A stretch of 64,000 nucleotides of DNA from Micromonospora sp. WMMD882 (GTDB lineage: Bacteria; Actinomycetota; Actinomycetes; Mycobacteriales; Micromonosporaceae): positions 4,960,001-5,024,000 of the forward strand of contig NZ_CP114903.1 in NCBI RefSeq assembly GCF_027497255.1, read 5' to 3'. Below are positions 32,192 through 40,682 of this stretch, piece by piece; the first letter of the stretch is position 1; every line of letters starts with the position of its first letter. The position numbers were made by a program, and so were the translations under genes. Below the pieces are notes generated by a model, which was given only the letters and a program-made list of their open reading frames with translations, did not search any database and was not told the DNA's origin.

Positions 32192-33457
32192 GTGGCACAG
32201 GGTTGGCGTAGGGATTTCCGGTTCGTCTGGGCGGGGGAGACCGCCTCGCTCGTCGGCACCCAGGTGTTCCAGTTGGCCATGCCGCTGACCGCGGTGCTGA
32301 CCCTGGACGCCACGCCGGGGCAGCTCGGCCTGATCGGGGCGGCCACCTTCGCCCCGTACCTCTTCTTCGGGCTGGCCGCCGGGGTGCTGGTGGACCGGTG
32401 GCAGCGACGCGGCGTGCTGATCATGTCCAGCATCGGGCAGGCGGTGGCGATCGGCGGCATCCCGGTCCTGGCCGCCCTCGACCGGCTGACCTTCACCTGG
32501 CTGTTCACCCTGGCGCTGCTCGCCGGGGTGGGCCGGGTGTTCTTCAACATCGCCTACCGGTCCTACCTGCCGGCGATCGTGCCGCCGGAGCGGCTCACCG
32601 GGGCCAACTCCCGGCTGACCGCCAGCGAGTCGGTGGCGGAGATCGGCGGCCCGGGGCTGGGCGGTCTGCTCGTGCAGATCGCCGGGGCGCCGTTCGCGTT
32701 GATCGTCGACGCGGTCTCCTACGTGGCGTCGGCGTTCGGTTTCTCGGCGGTACGCCAGCGGGAGAAGCCGGTCAGGGCCGACCCGACCCCGCTGCGCGCC
32801 CAGGTAGCCGAGGGGTTCCGGTTCACCTTCGCCAACCCGTACCTGCGGGCCTTCCTCGGTGAGGCGGCCAGCTACAACCTCTGCTGGCAGGTGGTGCAGA
32901 CCATCCTGGTGCTGTTCGCCGTCCGGGAGCTGGGCATGAGCCCGGGCACCCTCGGCCTGGTCATGTCGATCGGCGCGATCGGCGCGCTGCTGGGCGCGGC
33001 GGTCACCGGGCGGGTCGCGCACCGGGTCGGCCTCGGTCGTACCCTGCTGGCCGCCGCGGTGATCGGCGACGTCGCCCCGCTGCTGCTGCCGGTCACCGAG
33101 CGCGGGACCTGGGCCGCCCCGATCTTCGCCGTCGCGTTCTTCATCCAGGGCTTCGGGATCACCGCCTGCAACGTGCACACCATGACGGTCCGGCAGACCA
33201 TCACCCCGGACTCGCTGCTCGGCCGCACCAACGCCGCGTACCTGTTCGTGGCGCAGGGCGTCAAGCCGGTCGGCGCGCTGCTCGGCGGCTGGCTCGGCAA
33301 CGTCGCCGGGCCCCGGACCACGCTGGTCATCGGGACCATCGGGCTGCTGAGCACCAGCCTGTTCCTGATCCTCTCGCCACTGCGGAAGGTCCGGACGCTG
33401 AGCAGCATCATCCCCGCCGACCGCAGACCGGAGCCGGAGCCGCTCCCCACCCGCTGA
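32192..33457 (+). CDS. MFS exporter, EntS/macrolide-efflux type (12 TM)
   Basis: A 421-residue membrane protein with about 12 helices. FRFVWAGETASLVGTQVFQLAMPLTAV and the motif-A loop GVLVDRWQRRGVLIMSS are typical of the MFS_3/EntS group that exports siderophores and antibiotics. The GTG start follows GGGAGCACC. It is the last gene of the rightward operon, 84 bp after ligase B, and is the best candidate for exporting the cluster's product. Confidence 0.9.
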   Translation: MAQGWRRDFRFVWAGETASLVGTQVFQLAMPLTAVLTLDATPGQLGLIGAATFAPYLFFGLAAGVLVDRWQRRGVLIMSSIGQAVAIGGIPVLAALDRLTFTWLFTLALLAGVGRVFFNIAYRSYLPAIVPPERLTGANSRLTASESVAEIGGPGLGGLLVQIAGAPFALIVDAVSYVASAFGFSAVRQREKPVRADPTPLRAQVAEGFRFTFANPYLRAFLGEAASYNLCWQVVQTILVLFAVRELGMSPGTLGLVMSIGAIGALLGAAVTGRVAHRVGLGRTLLAAAVIGDVAPLLLPVTERGTWAAPIFAVAFFIQGFGITACNVHTMTVRQTITPDSLLGRTNAAYLFVAQGVKPVGALLGGWLGNVAGPRTTLVIGTIGLLSTSLFLILSPLRKVRTLSSIIPADRRPEPEPLPTR

Positions 33458-33531
33458 CCGGGCCGCCGGCCCGCCGTCATCTCGCGCGCGGGCCGACCCG
33501 GCGGCGTCCCGGGCCGGGCCGCCGCCCGCCG
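33458..33531. terminator. Convergent intergenic region with short GC hairpins
   Basis: A CGGGCCG / CGGCCCG stem at 33459-33473 directly follows the exporter stop, and a related GGGCCG-rich sequence recurs near 33510-33530. The two operons converge here. Termination is plausible but the hairpin is small. Confidence 0.4.
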
Positions 33532-34764
33532 TCACCCGGCGCGGACCCGGAGCGCCCGGCCGGCCGCCGCCAACGCCGCCCGGCATTCGTCGACCCGGTC
33601 ACCGACCGCGATCGCGTACGCGATCCGGCCGTCCATCAGCATCCGGGGCGGCGGCGACTTCACCTCGCCCGGCCCGGCCAGCGGCCCGTACGCCACGATC
33701 TGCGGCGGCAGGCCGGCGGGATCGAAGGTGATCTCCTCGACGACGGTGTCGTCCCGGGCGGGGTGGTAGAAGCGGATCGCCGCCGGCCGCCGCCGGCTGG
33801 CCGCCTGCGCCGGCGGACGGCGCCCGCACGCCACCGCCGCCGCGGCCAGGCCCAGGTCCGCGCCCCCGCCCAGCAGGTTCAGGTACGGGATCAGCCCGCC
33901 CCCGATCCGGGCGTTGACCTCGATGATCTTCGGCCCCTGCCGGGTCAGCCGGATCTCGGTGTGCGTCACGCCGTCGGTGAAGCCCAGCGCGGCGTGGGTG
34001 TCCCCGACCGCCTTGCGCAGGGTCGGGTCGTGCCAGAGCGGGTCGGCGGGATCGACCACGTGCCCCATCTCCTCGAAGTACGGGGGGTAGCCGAGTTCCT
34101 TGCGGGCCAGGCACACCGGGGTCACCTCACCCTGGAACACCACCGAGTCGACGCTGATCTCCGGCCCCTCGGCGTACTCCTCGACCAGGATGTTGCGGTC
34201 GTGCCGGGGCAGCTCCGGGGCCATCCGCCAGCTCTCCTCGGTGAAGTTCACGAACCGCCGTACCTCGGCCTCGTCGGTCGCCCGGACCACCCCGAAGCTG
34301 CCCGCCATCGCCCGGGGCTTGAGCACCACCGGGAAACCGATCGCGCGCGCCGCGGCCAGCGCCGTCGCGCCGTCGGACGCCAGCCGGGAGGCCGGCTGCG
34401 GGACCTGGTACGTGTCCAGGGCGGCGCGGGTGAGGTGTTTGTCCCGGCATCGCTCGATCACGGTCGGGTCGGCGGGGAGGCCGAGCGCCACCGCCACCCG
34501 CGCCGCCTGGACGATCCACGTCTCGTCCCAGCAGATCACCCCGTCGACCGGGGCGCGGTCGGCCAGCCCGGTGGCGGCCCGGACGAGGTCCCCGGTGTCG
34601 GCGAGGTCGGGCACGACGGTCCACCCGTCCAGGTACGGCAGCTCCCAGGTCGGTGGTTCGGTCAGGACCAGGTGGACCCGGTACGCGGGAGCGATCGAGC
34701 GGAGCAGGTACTCCCGGTAGGCGCGCAGACCGGGAGTCAGGACGAGCAGGTGCGGCTTGATCAT
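33532..34764 (-). CDS. ATP-grasp ligase C (carboxylate-amine ligase)
   Basis: A 410-residue ATP-grasp enzyme: an N-terminal MIKPHLLVLTPGLRAYREYLLRS domain, GFPVVLKPRAMAGSFGVVRA, ILVEEYAEGPEISVDSVVFQGE, and the Mg-binding PKIIEVNARIGGGLIPYL, followed by a C-terminal lid domain. The TPGL-x-AYREYLL start and EVNAR-x-GG motif resemble L-amino-acid ligases and carnosine-synthase-like enzymes. It is only distantly like ligases A and B. It is transcribed toward the exporter, with its own promoter in the 172-bp gap at 34765-34936. It is probably a third amide-bond former of the cluster or a resistance enzyme. The start at 34764 begins the conserved domain. Confidence 0.83.
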   Translation of the reverse strand: MIKPHLLVLTPGLRAYREYLLRSIAPAYRVHLVLTEPPTWELPYLDGWTVVPDLADTGDLVRAATGLADRAPVDGVICWDETWIVQAARVAVALGLPADPTVIERCRDKHLTRAALDTYQVPQPASRLASDGATALAAARAIGFPVVLKPRAMAGSFGVVRATDEAEVRRFVNFTEESWRMAPELPRHDRNILVEEYAEGPEISVDSVVFQGEVTPVCLARKELGYPPYFEEMGHVVDPADPLWHDPTLRKAVGDTHAALGFTDGVTHTEIRLTRQGPKIIEVNARIGGGLIPYLNLLGGGADLGLAAAAVACGRRPPAQAASRRRPAAIRFYHPARDDTVVEEITFDPAGLPPQIVAYGPLAGPGEVKSPPPRMLMDGRIAYAIAVGDRVDECRAALAAAGRALRVRAG

Positions 34765-34936
34765 GCCCTGCAAGCTACCCAAAGGTGGGCGTCTATGCCC
34801 GGTGAGCAGGTGGACGGTCCTCAAATACCTTGACATGCATCGATGTGAGCGTGAACATCGGAGGGTCGGCGAGGGCGGGACGACGACCCCGTGGACGCCC
34901 CGGACGTCGGCCGCCGCCCAGCCCAGTGGAGGACAG

Positions 34937-36412
34937 ATGTCATTGCCACCAACCGCGTCCGCCGGCCGCCCCACCCGCCGTGGCCGGCGGCTGCTGGCGG
35001 TCCTGGCCGTCGGGATCGCGGCGCTCGTCGGGACGCCGACCCCGCCGGCCGTCGCCGCGCCCGCGGTGAGCTACGCCAACCCGCTGGTCGACCAGCGGGC
35101 CGATCCGCACATCGTCCGGCACACCGACGGCTACTACTACCTGACCGCGACCGTGCCGCAGTACGACCGGATCGTGCTGCGCCGGGCCACCACCCTGGCC
35201 GGGCTGGCCACCGCCCCGGAGACGACGATCTGGCGGCGGCACGCCAGCGGCGAGATGGGCGCGCACATCTGGGCGCCCGAGATCCACTTCATCGGCAACC
35301 GGTGGTACGTCTACTTCGCCGCCGGCCGCGCCGACGACGTGTGGCGGATCCGGATGTACGTGCTGGAGAGCGCCGCCGCCAACCCGCTCACCGGCTCGTG
35401 GACCGAACGCGGCCGGATCAGCACCCCGTGGGACACGTTCAGCCTGGACGCCTCGACCTTCGTGGTGAACGGCGTGCGCTACCTGACCTGGGCGCAGCAG
35501 GAGCCCGGCATCTCCACCAACTCCAACGTCTACCTGGCCCGGATGGGCGCGAACCCGTGGCAGATCACCGGCCCGGTGGCCCGCCTCGTGGTGCCCACGT
35601 ACGACTGGGAGACCCGCGGTTACCGGGTGGCCGAGGGGCCGGCGGTGATCCAGCGCAACGGCCGGGTCTTCCTGACCTACTCGGCCAGCGCCACCGACGC
35701 GAACTACTGCCTCGGCCTGCTGACCGCCTCCGCCTCGGCGAACCTGCTCGACCCCGCCGCCTGGACGAAGAGCCCCACCCCGGTCTTCGCCAGCTCCGCC
35801 GCCACCGGCCAGTACGGCCCCGGCCACAACTCGTTCACCGTCTCCGAGGACGGGCAGAGCGACATCCTGGTCTACCACGACCGCAACTACCGGGACATCA
35901 ACGGCGACCCGCTGAACGACCCGAACCGCCGGACCCGGATCCAGAAGCTGTACTGGAACGCCGACGGCACCCCCAACTTCGGCATCCCGGTGCCGGACGG
36001 GGCCACGCCCGTACGGCTGCGCTCGCACGACCTGACCACCAGCTACGTCCGGCACTACGACTACCGGGCCCGGGTCGAGCCGAACGTGACGAACCTGGCC
36101 GACTCGCAGTTCCGCATCGTCCCCGGGCTCGCCGGCGCCGGCACGGTCTCCCTGGAGTCGACCAACTTCCCCGGCTACCACCTGCGCCACCGGGGCTTCG
36201 CCCTGTACGTCGAGCGGGACGACGGCTCGACGGTCTTCGACGCCGACGCCAGCTTCCAGCGACGGGCCGGCCTGGCCGACAGCGCCGGACTCTCCCTGGA
36301 GTCGCAGAACTACCCCGGCCGGTACGTCCGCCACCGCGACGGCCTGCTCCACCTGGAGGCGCCGGCCGCGACCGCAGCCGACCGCGCCTCCGCCACCTTC
36401 CACCTGGAGTAG
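34937..36412 (+). CDS. Secreted GH43-type arabinanase with AbfB (CBM42) domain
   Basis: A 491-residue exported protein. The signal sequence covers ~42 residues (RRGRRLLAVLAVGIAALVG). The five-bladed GH43 catalytic domain follows, with the base Asp in NPLVDQRADPHIVRH, the Asp in SLDAS and the acid Glu in VAEGPAVI. From residue ~360 there is an AbfB arabinose-binding domain (SYVRHYDYRARVE, SLESTNFPGYHLRH, FQRRAGLADSAGLSLESQNYPGRYVRH). It likely cleaves arabinose-containing plant polysaccharides outside the cell. The ATG at 34937 follows GGAGGACAG. A TTGACA at 34830-34835 may be its -35 box. Confidence 0.9.
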   Translation: MSLPPTASAGRPTRRGRRLLAVLAVGIAALVGTPTPPAVAAPAVSYANPLVDQRADPHIVRHTDGYYYLTATVPQYDRIVLRRATTLAGLATAPETTIWRRHASGEMGAHIWAPEIHFIGNRWYVYFAAGRADDVWRIRMYVLESAAANPLTGSWTERGRISTPWDTFSLDASTFVVNGVRYLTWAQQEPGISTNSNVYLARMGANPWQITGPVARLVVPTYDWETRGYRVAEGPAVIQRNGRVFLTYSASATDANYCLGLLTASASANLLDPAAWTKSPTPVFASSAATGQYGPGHNSFTVSEDGQSDILVYHDRNYRDINGDPLNDPNRRTRIQKLYWNADGTPNFGIPVPDGATPVRLRSHDLTTSYVRHYDYRARVEPNVTNLADSQFRIVPGLAGAGTVSLESTNFPGYHLRHRGFALYVERDDGSTVFDADASFQRRAGLADSAGLSLESQNYPGRYVRHRDGLLHLEAPAATAADRASATFHLE

Positions 36413-36422
36413 CGCGAGGACA

Positions 36423-36466
36423 GGGCGCCTTCCTGACGCCTCGTGCACAGGAAGGCGCCCTTCCTG
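36423..36466. terminator. Bidirectional terminator and dispersed palindromic element, copy B
   Basis: GGGCGCCTTCCTG (36423-36435) and its perfect complement (36448-36460) enclose a 12-base loop, between convergent GH43 and Nramp-like genes. Over 44 bp it aligns without gaps with the element at 8026-8069, so this is a repeated element serving as a terminator here. Confidence 0.78.
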
Positions 36467-36482
36467 ACGTCCAGGCGGCGGC

Positions 36483-37910
36483 TCAGCGCAGCCAGTCGAG
36501 CAGCTTCCCGCCCTGCTGCCAGATGGTGAGGACGGAGAAGACGCCGAACAGCAGCACCGCCCACACCAGGGCCGCCACCCGGTAGCCCCGGGGGCGGATC
36601 TGCTCCGGCAGCACCCGGCGGTTCACCACCAGCAGCAGGATGGCGTAGATGAACATCATCAGCCCGCCGACGCAGGCCGAGATGACCAGCAGCAGCAACG
36701 GCTGGTCCAGGCCGGCGAGCAGGATCGCGCAGCCCAGCCCGACCAGACCCCAGACCAGGAAGAAGTAGATCCGGCTCTCCGAGGCCCGTCGCAGGTACGA
36801 GGTGGCGAGCACGTCGGCGGCGAGCCGGCTGGTGTAGTCCACGATGCCCATCGCGGCGGCGAACAGCGAGAGCGCCCCGATCAGCCAGAACAGGTTGCCG
36901 AACCAGCCGCCGACCAGCTCCTTGAGCCGTTCCCCCTGCACACCCAGGAAGTCCACGCTGTTGGCCAGCCCCGGCTCCCCGTACACGGTGGAGTAGGCCA
37001 GCATCGACATCAGCGTGATGGTGACGAAGGAGATCAGCACGAAGGTGATCAGTTGCTCCCGGTTGGCCAGCCGCCACCACCGGCGCCACCGGCGCAGGTT
37101 CTCCTCGGTCGGCTCGAACACGAAACCGGCCCCGTCCGGGGCGGCCTCCTGGCGACCGGTGATCGGGCTGACCAGGCGGGGGACGTACGCGCCCATGCCG
37201 AAGCCCTTGTCCCTGATCCAGTTGCTCTGCACCAGGTTCTGCCCGCCGCCCGCCCCGGCGAAGACCAGCGCGGAGAGCATCAGCGCGAAGCCCAGCTCGA
37301 CGGGGAAGTCCGGCGCGGTGACCGTACGCGGCAGTTCGCCCCAGGTGTCGGCGGAGATCGCGAAGAAGACCGCCACCAGCACGAAGAGCACCACCAGGCC
37401 GACCTTCAGGAACTCCACCCGTTCCAGCGCGGTGTAGACCACCGGGGCCAGGGTGAGGGTCAGCCCGATCACCAGCAGCATGCCGACGGCGATCCAGGTG
37501 ACGTCGCCGCCACCGACCAGGTACGTGATCATGGTCGCCGAGCTGGACGCCCAGCCGGGCCAGAGGTTGGCGAAGTACGTCATGACCGCGAAGACCAGAC
37601 CCCAGTGCCGCCAGAAGCGGGAGAAGCCGGTCAACGCGGTCTCGCCGGTCGCCAGCGTGTACCGCTCGATCTCCATGTTCAGGAACCACTGGGTGACCAG
37701 CCCGACGGCGGCTGCCCAGAGAAAGACCAGCCCGACCTGCGAGGCGATGTACGGGTACAGGATGAACTCGCCCGACGCGAGGCCGACCCCGGCGGCGATC
37801 ACCCCCGGCCCGATGATCCGCCAGGTCGACGTGGGCGGCGGTGGCAGGTCCCGGACGGTGACCTTGGGTAGGTGTCGGGTGGGGAATCGATCGGCGGCAG
37901 TCTGCGTCAT
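36483..37910 (-). CDS. Nramp-family membrane transporter (non-canonical motif)
   Basis: A 475-residue membrane protein with about 11 helices. The N-terminal IIGPGVIAAGVGLASGEFILYPYIASQVG helix and FAGAGGGQNLVQSNWIRDKG are the TM1 and TM6 regions of the Nramp fold. The canonical metal-binding DPGN of TM1 reads GPGV and the TM6 Met motif is absent, so it is an Nramp-related transporter and its substrate may not be manganese or iron. The start at 37910 is set by GGAGG and the hydrophilic leader KVTVRDLPPPP. It is monocistronic and divergent from the GH6-like gene. Confidence 0.82.
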   Translation of the reverse strand: MTQTAADRFPTRHLPKVTVRDLPPPPTSTWRIIGPGVIAAGVGLASGEFILYPYIASQVGLVFLWAAAVGLVTQWFLNMEIERYTLATGETALTGFSRFWRHWGLVFAVMTYFANLWPGWASSSATMITYLVGGGDVTWIAVGMLLVIGLTLTLAPVVYTALERVEFLKVGLVVLFVLVAVFFAISADTWGELPRTVTAPDFPVELGFALMLSALVFAGAGGGQNLVQSNWIRDKGFGMGAYVPRLVSPITGRQEAAPDGAGFVFEPTEENLRRWRRWWRLANREQLITFVLISFVTITLMSMLAYSTVYGEPGLANSVDFLGVQGERLKELVGGWFGNLFWLIGALSLFAAAMGIVDYTSRLAADVLATSYLRRASESRIYFFLVWGLVGLGCAILLAGLDQPLLLLVISACVGGLMMFIYAILLLVVNRRVLPEQIRPRGYRVAALVWAVLLFGVFSVLTIWQQGGKLLDWLR

Positions 37911-38232
37911 CGGAGCCTCCAGGGGTGGTGCGGCCCGGGTACCCAGGCCGTCGACGCGTCGAAACCCGCCGCGCCCGGAACGTCCCTCGACAGCCGGGCA
38001 GCCAGCCGACCGGGATGGACCCGCGGTGCTCCACCCGCCGCCGGGCTCCGGCGTCCGGCGTTGTGCCGGCCCGGTCCGGCTGAAACCATGGATCCGTTGC
38101 GATCGATGGGCCGGTGACCTCTCCCGGCCCACCCGCCGAGGGCACCCGGCCGACGTCCGGGCGGCGTCCGCAGCTCCCCGCCGGGCCGGTCCACTGCCGT
38201 CGATCAGCCACCCGTGGAGGAGAGCCGCCCGC
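37911..38232. other. 322-bp divergent intergenic region (Nramp-like / GH6-like)
   Basis: GC-rich with no coding pattern. It must hold both promoters. I looked for a cellulose-type CebR operator (TGGGAGCGCTCCCA) and did not see one. A modest AT-rich patch GAAACCATGGATCCGTTGCGATCGATGGG lies near 38082-38110 but is written here only as position: no clear boxes can be named. Confidence 0.5.
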
Positions 38233-39759
38233 ATGCATCCCCGTCGTCAGCATCTCCGTCGCCCGCCGGCCCCGTTCCACCAGCCGGACCAACGCTGCGT
38301 CCCGCACCGCCGACCACCCCGCCGGCCCGGTCGCCGGCTGCTCGCGTCGGCCACCGCCGCCGTCCTCGCCGCCGGGATGATGACCTCCACCGCGTACGCC
38401 GACGACCGGCCGTCGGCGGCGACGTCGGTCCGGGTGACGAACCCCTACCGGGGCGCCCAGCAGTACGTGAACGACGACTGGTCGCGGCAGGTCCGCGCGC
38501 AGGCCGCCCAGACGCCGGGCGACCTGGGCCGGCGGATGGCCACGGTCGCCGGCTACCCCACCGCGGTCTGGCTGGACGGCGTCGACGCCGTCACCGGCGG
38601 TCGGGGGCTCGTCGGCCACCTGGACCGGGCGCTGGCCCAGCAGGCCACCGCCGCCCGTCCGGTGGTGGCGCAACTGGTGCTCTACAACCTGCCCGGCCGG
38701 GACTGCGCCGAGGACGGCGCGAGCGGTGAGCTGCCGGGCACCCCCGAGGGCCTGGCCCGGTACCGGACCGGGTTCGTCGACCCGATCGTCGAGATCCTCC
38801 GCCGCCGCGCGTACGCCGACCTGCGGATCGCGGTCGTGGTCGAGCCGGGCGCGCTGCCCACCCTGTTCACCGAGACCCGACCGGGGTACGACGACCCCGA
38901 CTGCGTCGCGGCCCGCGACTCCGGCGTCTACGTCGACGGCGTCCGGTACGCGCTCAGCCGGTTGAAGACGGTGCGCAACGCCTACCCGTACCTCGACCTC
39001 GCCCACGCCGGTCAGCTCGGCTGGGCCGAGAACGCCGGCCCGGTGCTGGACCTCTACCGGCAGGTGGTCGCCGCGCCGGCCGGGCCGGGCGTGGAGAGCG
39101 TGACCGGTTTCGTCACCAACACCGCCAACCACGTGCCGCTCGTCGAGCCGTTCCTGCCCGACCCGAACCTGACGGTGGGCGGCATGCCGATCTTCATCAG
39201 CCGCTTCTACGACTGGAACCTCGTCCTCGATGAGTCGGACCACGTCGCGTCGTTGCGTCAGGGGCTCGTGCAGCGGGGCTTCCCGGCGTCGATCGGCATG
39301 CTCGTCGACACCGGCCGCAACGGGTGGGGCGGGCCGGGCCGGCCGACCCGGGCCAGCACCTCGACCATCGTCGACAGGTTCGTGGACGAGAGCCGGATCG
39401 ACCGCCGGCTGGCCCGCTACAACTGGTGCAACCAGACCGGTACGGGCCTCGGTGAGCGCCCGGTGGCCGACCCCGCCCCGGGCGTGCACGCGTACGTGTG
39501 GGTGAAGCCGCCGGGTGAGTCCGACGGCGTCACCTACCGGACCGCGCCACCGGACCCGGACCGCCCCTACCTGCGGCACCGGGGCCAGTGCGACCCGGCC
39601 GGGGACTGGGTCGGTGGGTCGAACCGGCCGACGAACGCGCTGACCGGCGCCCCGCACCACGGCCACTGGTTCCCGCAGCTCTTCGCCCAGCTCGTCGACA
39701 ACGCCCACCCCCCGGTCCCGCTCCCCCCGCCCACGCTCCCCCCGGTCCCTTTTCCTTGA
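38233..39759 (+). CDS. Secreted glycoside hydrolase family 6-like protein (cellulase fold)
   Basis: A 508-residue exported protein; signal region RRLLASATAAVLAAGMMTSTAYA (cleavage after AYA near residue 56). GH6 signatures: RPVVAQLVLYNLPGRDC, LDLAHAGQLGWAENA, GFVTNTANH, YNWCNQTGTGLGERP, and HAYVWVKPPGESDG. The place of the catalytic acid, normally Glu-Pro-Asp in GH6, reads EPGALPTL, so the proton-donating Asp appears to be Gly. It carries no cellulose-binding domain. The ATG follows GGAGGAGAG. It may be a weakened or repurposed family member, or use another acid. The stop codon lies inside a repeated palindrome. Confidence 0.83.
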   Translation: MHPRRQHLRRPPAPFHQPDQRCVPHRRPPRRPGRRLLASATAAVLAAGMMTSTAYADDRPSAATSVRVTNPYRGAQQYVNDDWSRQVRAQAAQTPGDLGRRMATVAGYPTAVWLDGVDAVTGGRGLVGHLDRALAQQATAARPVVAQLVLYNLPGRDCAEDGASGELPGTPEGLARYRTGFVDPIVEILRRRAYADLRIAVVVEPGALPTLFTETRPGYDDPDCVAARDSGVYVDGVRYALSRLKTVRNAYPYLDLAHAGQLGWAENAGPVLDLYRQVVAAPAGPGVESVTGFVTNTANHVPLVEPFLPDPNLTVGGMPIFISRFYDWNLVLDESDHVASLRQGLVQRGFPASIGMLVDTGRNGWGGPGRPTRASTSTIVDRFVDESRIDRRLARYNWCNQTGTGLGERPVADPAPGVHAYVWVKPPGESDGVTYRTAPPDPDRPYLRHRGQCDPAGDWVGGSNRPTNALTGAPHHGHWFPQLFAQLVDNAHPPVPLPPPTLPPVPFP

Positions 39760-39802
39760 TGTGGCGGCTACCGCCCGCCGCGACACCGCCATATCAAGGA
39801 AA
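39751..39802. repeat. Imperfect palindrome, repeated element type 2, copy 1
   Basis: Arms 39751-39767 and 39786-39802 match at 16 of 17 positions (one G-T pair). The reverse strand contains GATATGGCGGTGTCGCGG, which matches the element at 60944-60961 at all but two or three positions. It overlaps the GH6-like stop codon and can act as a terminator. Confidence 0.7.
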
Positions 39803-39814
39803 CGCCCCGCCCTG

Positions 39815-39844
39815 CCCCGCCCCCGGCGCGCGCCGGGGGCGGGG
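39815..39844. terminator. Perfect 30-bp GC palindrome between convergent genes
   Basis: CCCCGCCCCCGGCGC and its reverse complement adjoin at 39815-39844, one base before the ABC permease stop. A like GC hairpin sits next to the second copy of the repeat at 60901, in the same relative order. Confidence 0.75.
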
Positions 39845-39845
39845 A

Positions 39846-40682
39846 TCAGAGGTCACGGCGTTGGAAGGCCAGGGCGGTGAGGCCGAGCACGACGGTCACC
39901 CAGAGCGCGGCCCAGCCGAGATAGACCGGGGTGAGCGGGGCGGCGCTGGCGAACGGGGACTGGGCGACCTGGGGGTCGAGCGCCAACAGGCCCGGATCCT
40001 GGAACGCGTTCATGGCCCCCCGCCACAGGCCGTCGGTGGGTAGCAGCATCCGGGACACCGTGCCGACCCGGGCCACGCTGTCGTTGCCCAGCGTCTCGCC
40101 GACCAGACCGACCACGCCGGCGATCCAGGTCGACCCGAACAGGCCGACGGCCACGATCCCCGACGCCATCGGGGACAGCACCGTGGCCAGCAGCAGACCG
40201 AGGGTGAGCAGCACGGTGGCCTGCGCGGCGAGCAGCGCCAGCCCGGCCAGCGGCTGCGGTGACCAGTAGCCCACGGTGACCCGGACGACGAGGAGCTGGG
40301 CGAGCCCGGCCACGGCCACGAAGCCGCTGCCGAAGACCACCAGCCCCAGCCACTTGCCGAGCAGCACCGACGCGCGGCGGACCGGGCGGGCCAGGACGGC
40401 CAGCGCCACCCCCGACTCGGTCTCGCCGGAGAGGGTGGGCCCGGCCAGGAACGCCGTGCCGAGCGCGGCGATCAGACTCAGGCCGAACATCACCAGGTTG
40501 AGCACCATGGACGCGGCTATCCGGGCTTCGCCGCTGGTGAGCCCGCCGAACTCGGCGTCGATCCGGGAGAAGCCCCAGGCGCTCAGCGCGAGCAGCAGCA
40601 GGGTGAGCGCGGCGAGCGAGCGCAGCACCCGACGGCGGGCCGCCTCCCGCAGGGTGAGGGCGGCGATGGTGAGGACGATCAT
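39846..40682 (-). CDS. ABC-2 type transporter permease
   Basis: A 278-residue membrane protein with six predicted helices, ABC2_membrane_2-like: an N-terminal MIVLTIAALTLREAARRRVLRSL start, LAGPTLSGETESGVALAVLARPVRRASVLLGKWLG after TM2, and NDSVARVGTVSRMLLPTDGLW between the last helices. It overlaps the ATPase gene by ATGA, so the two form one transporter. The substrate is not known; it may export a peptide or lipid, or serve in stress response given the sigma factor upstream. Confidence 0.88.
   Translation of the reverse strand: MIVLTIAALTLREAARRRVLRSLAALTLLLLALSAWGFSRIDAEFGGLTSGEARIAASMVLNLVMFGLSLIAALGTAFLAGPTLSGETESGVALAVLARPVRRASVLLGKWLGLVVFGSGFVAVAGLAQLLVVRVTVGYWSPQPLAGLALLAAQATVLLTLGLLLATVLSPMASGIVAVGLFGSTWIAGVVGLVGETLGNDSVARVGTVSRMLLPTDGLWRGAMNAFQDPGLLALDPQVAQSPFASAAPLTPVYLGWAALWVTVVLGLTALAFQRRDL

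Noticed and set aside
10259-34846. Shared ATGCAT/CGATG words upstream of the SMP-30-like and GH43 genes
   Set aside because: The common part is about 11 bases with different spacing; too short to call a common operator.
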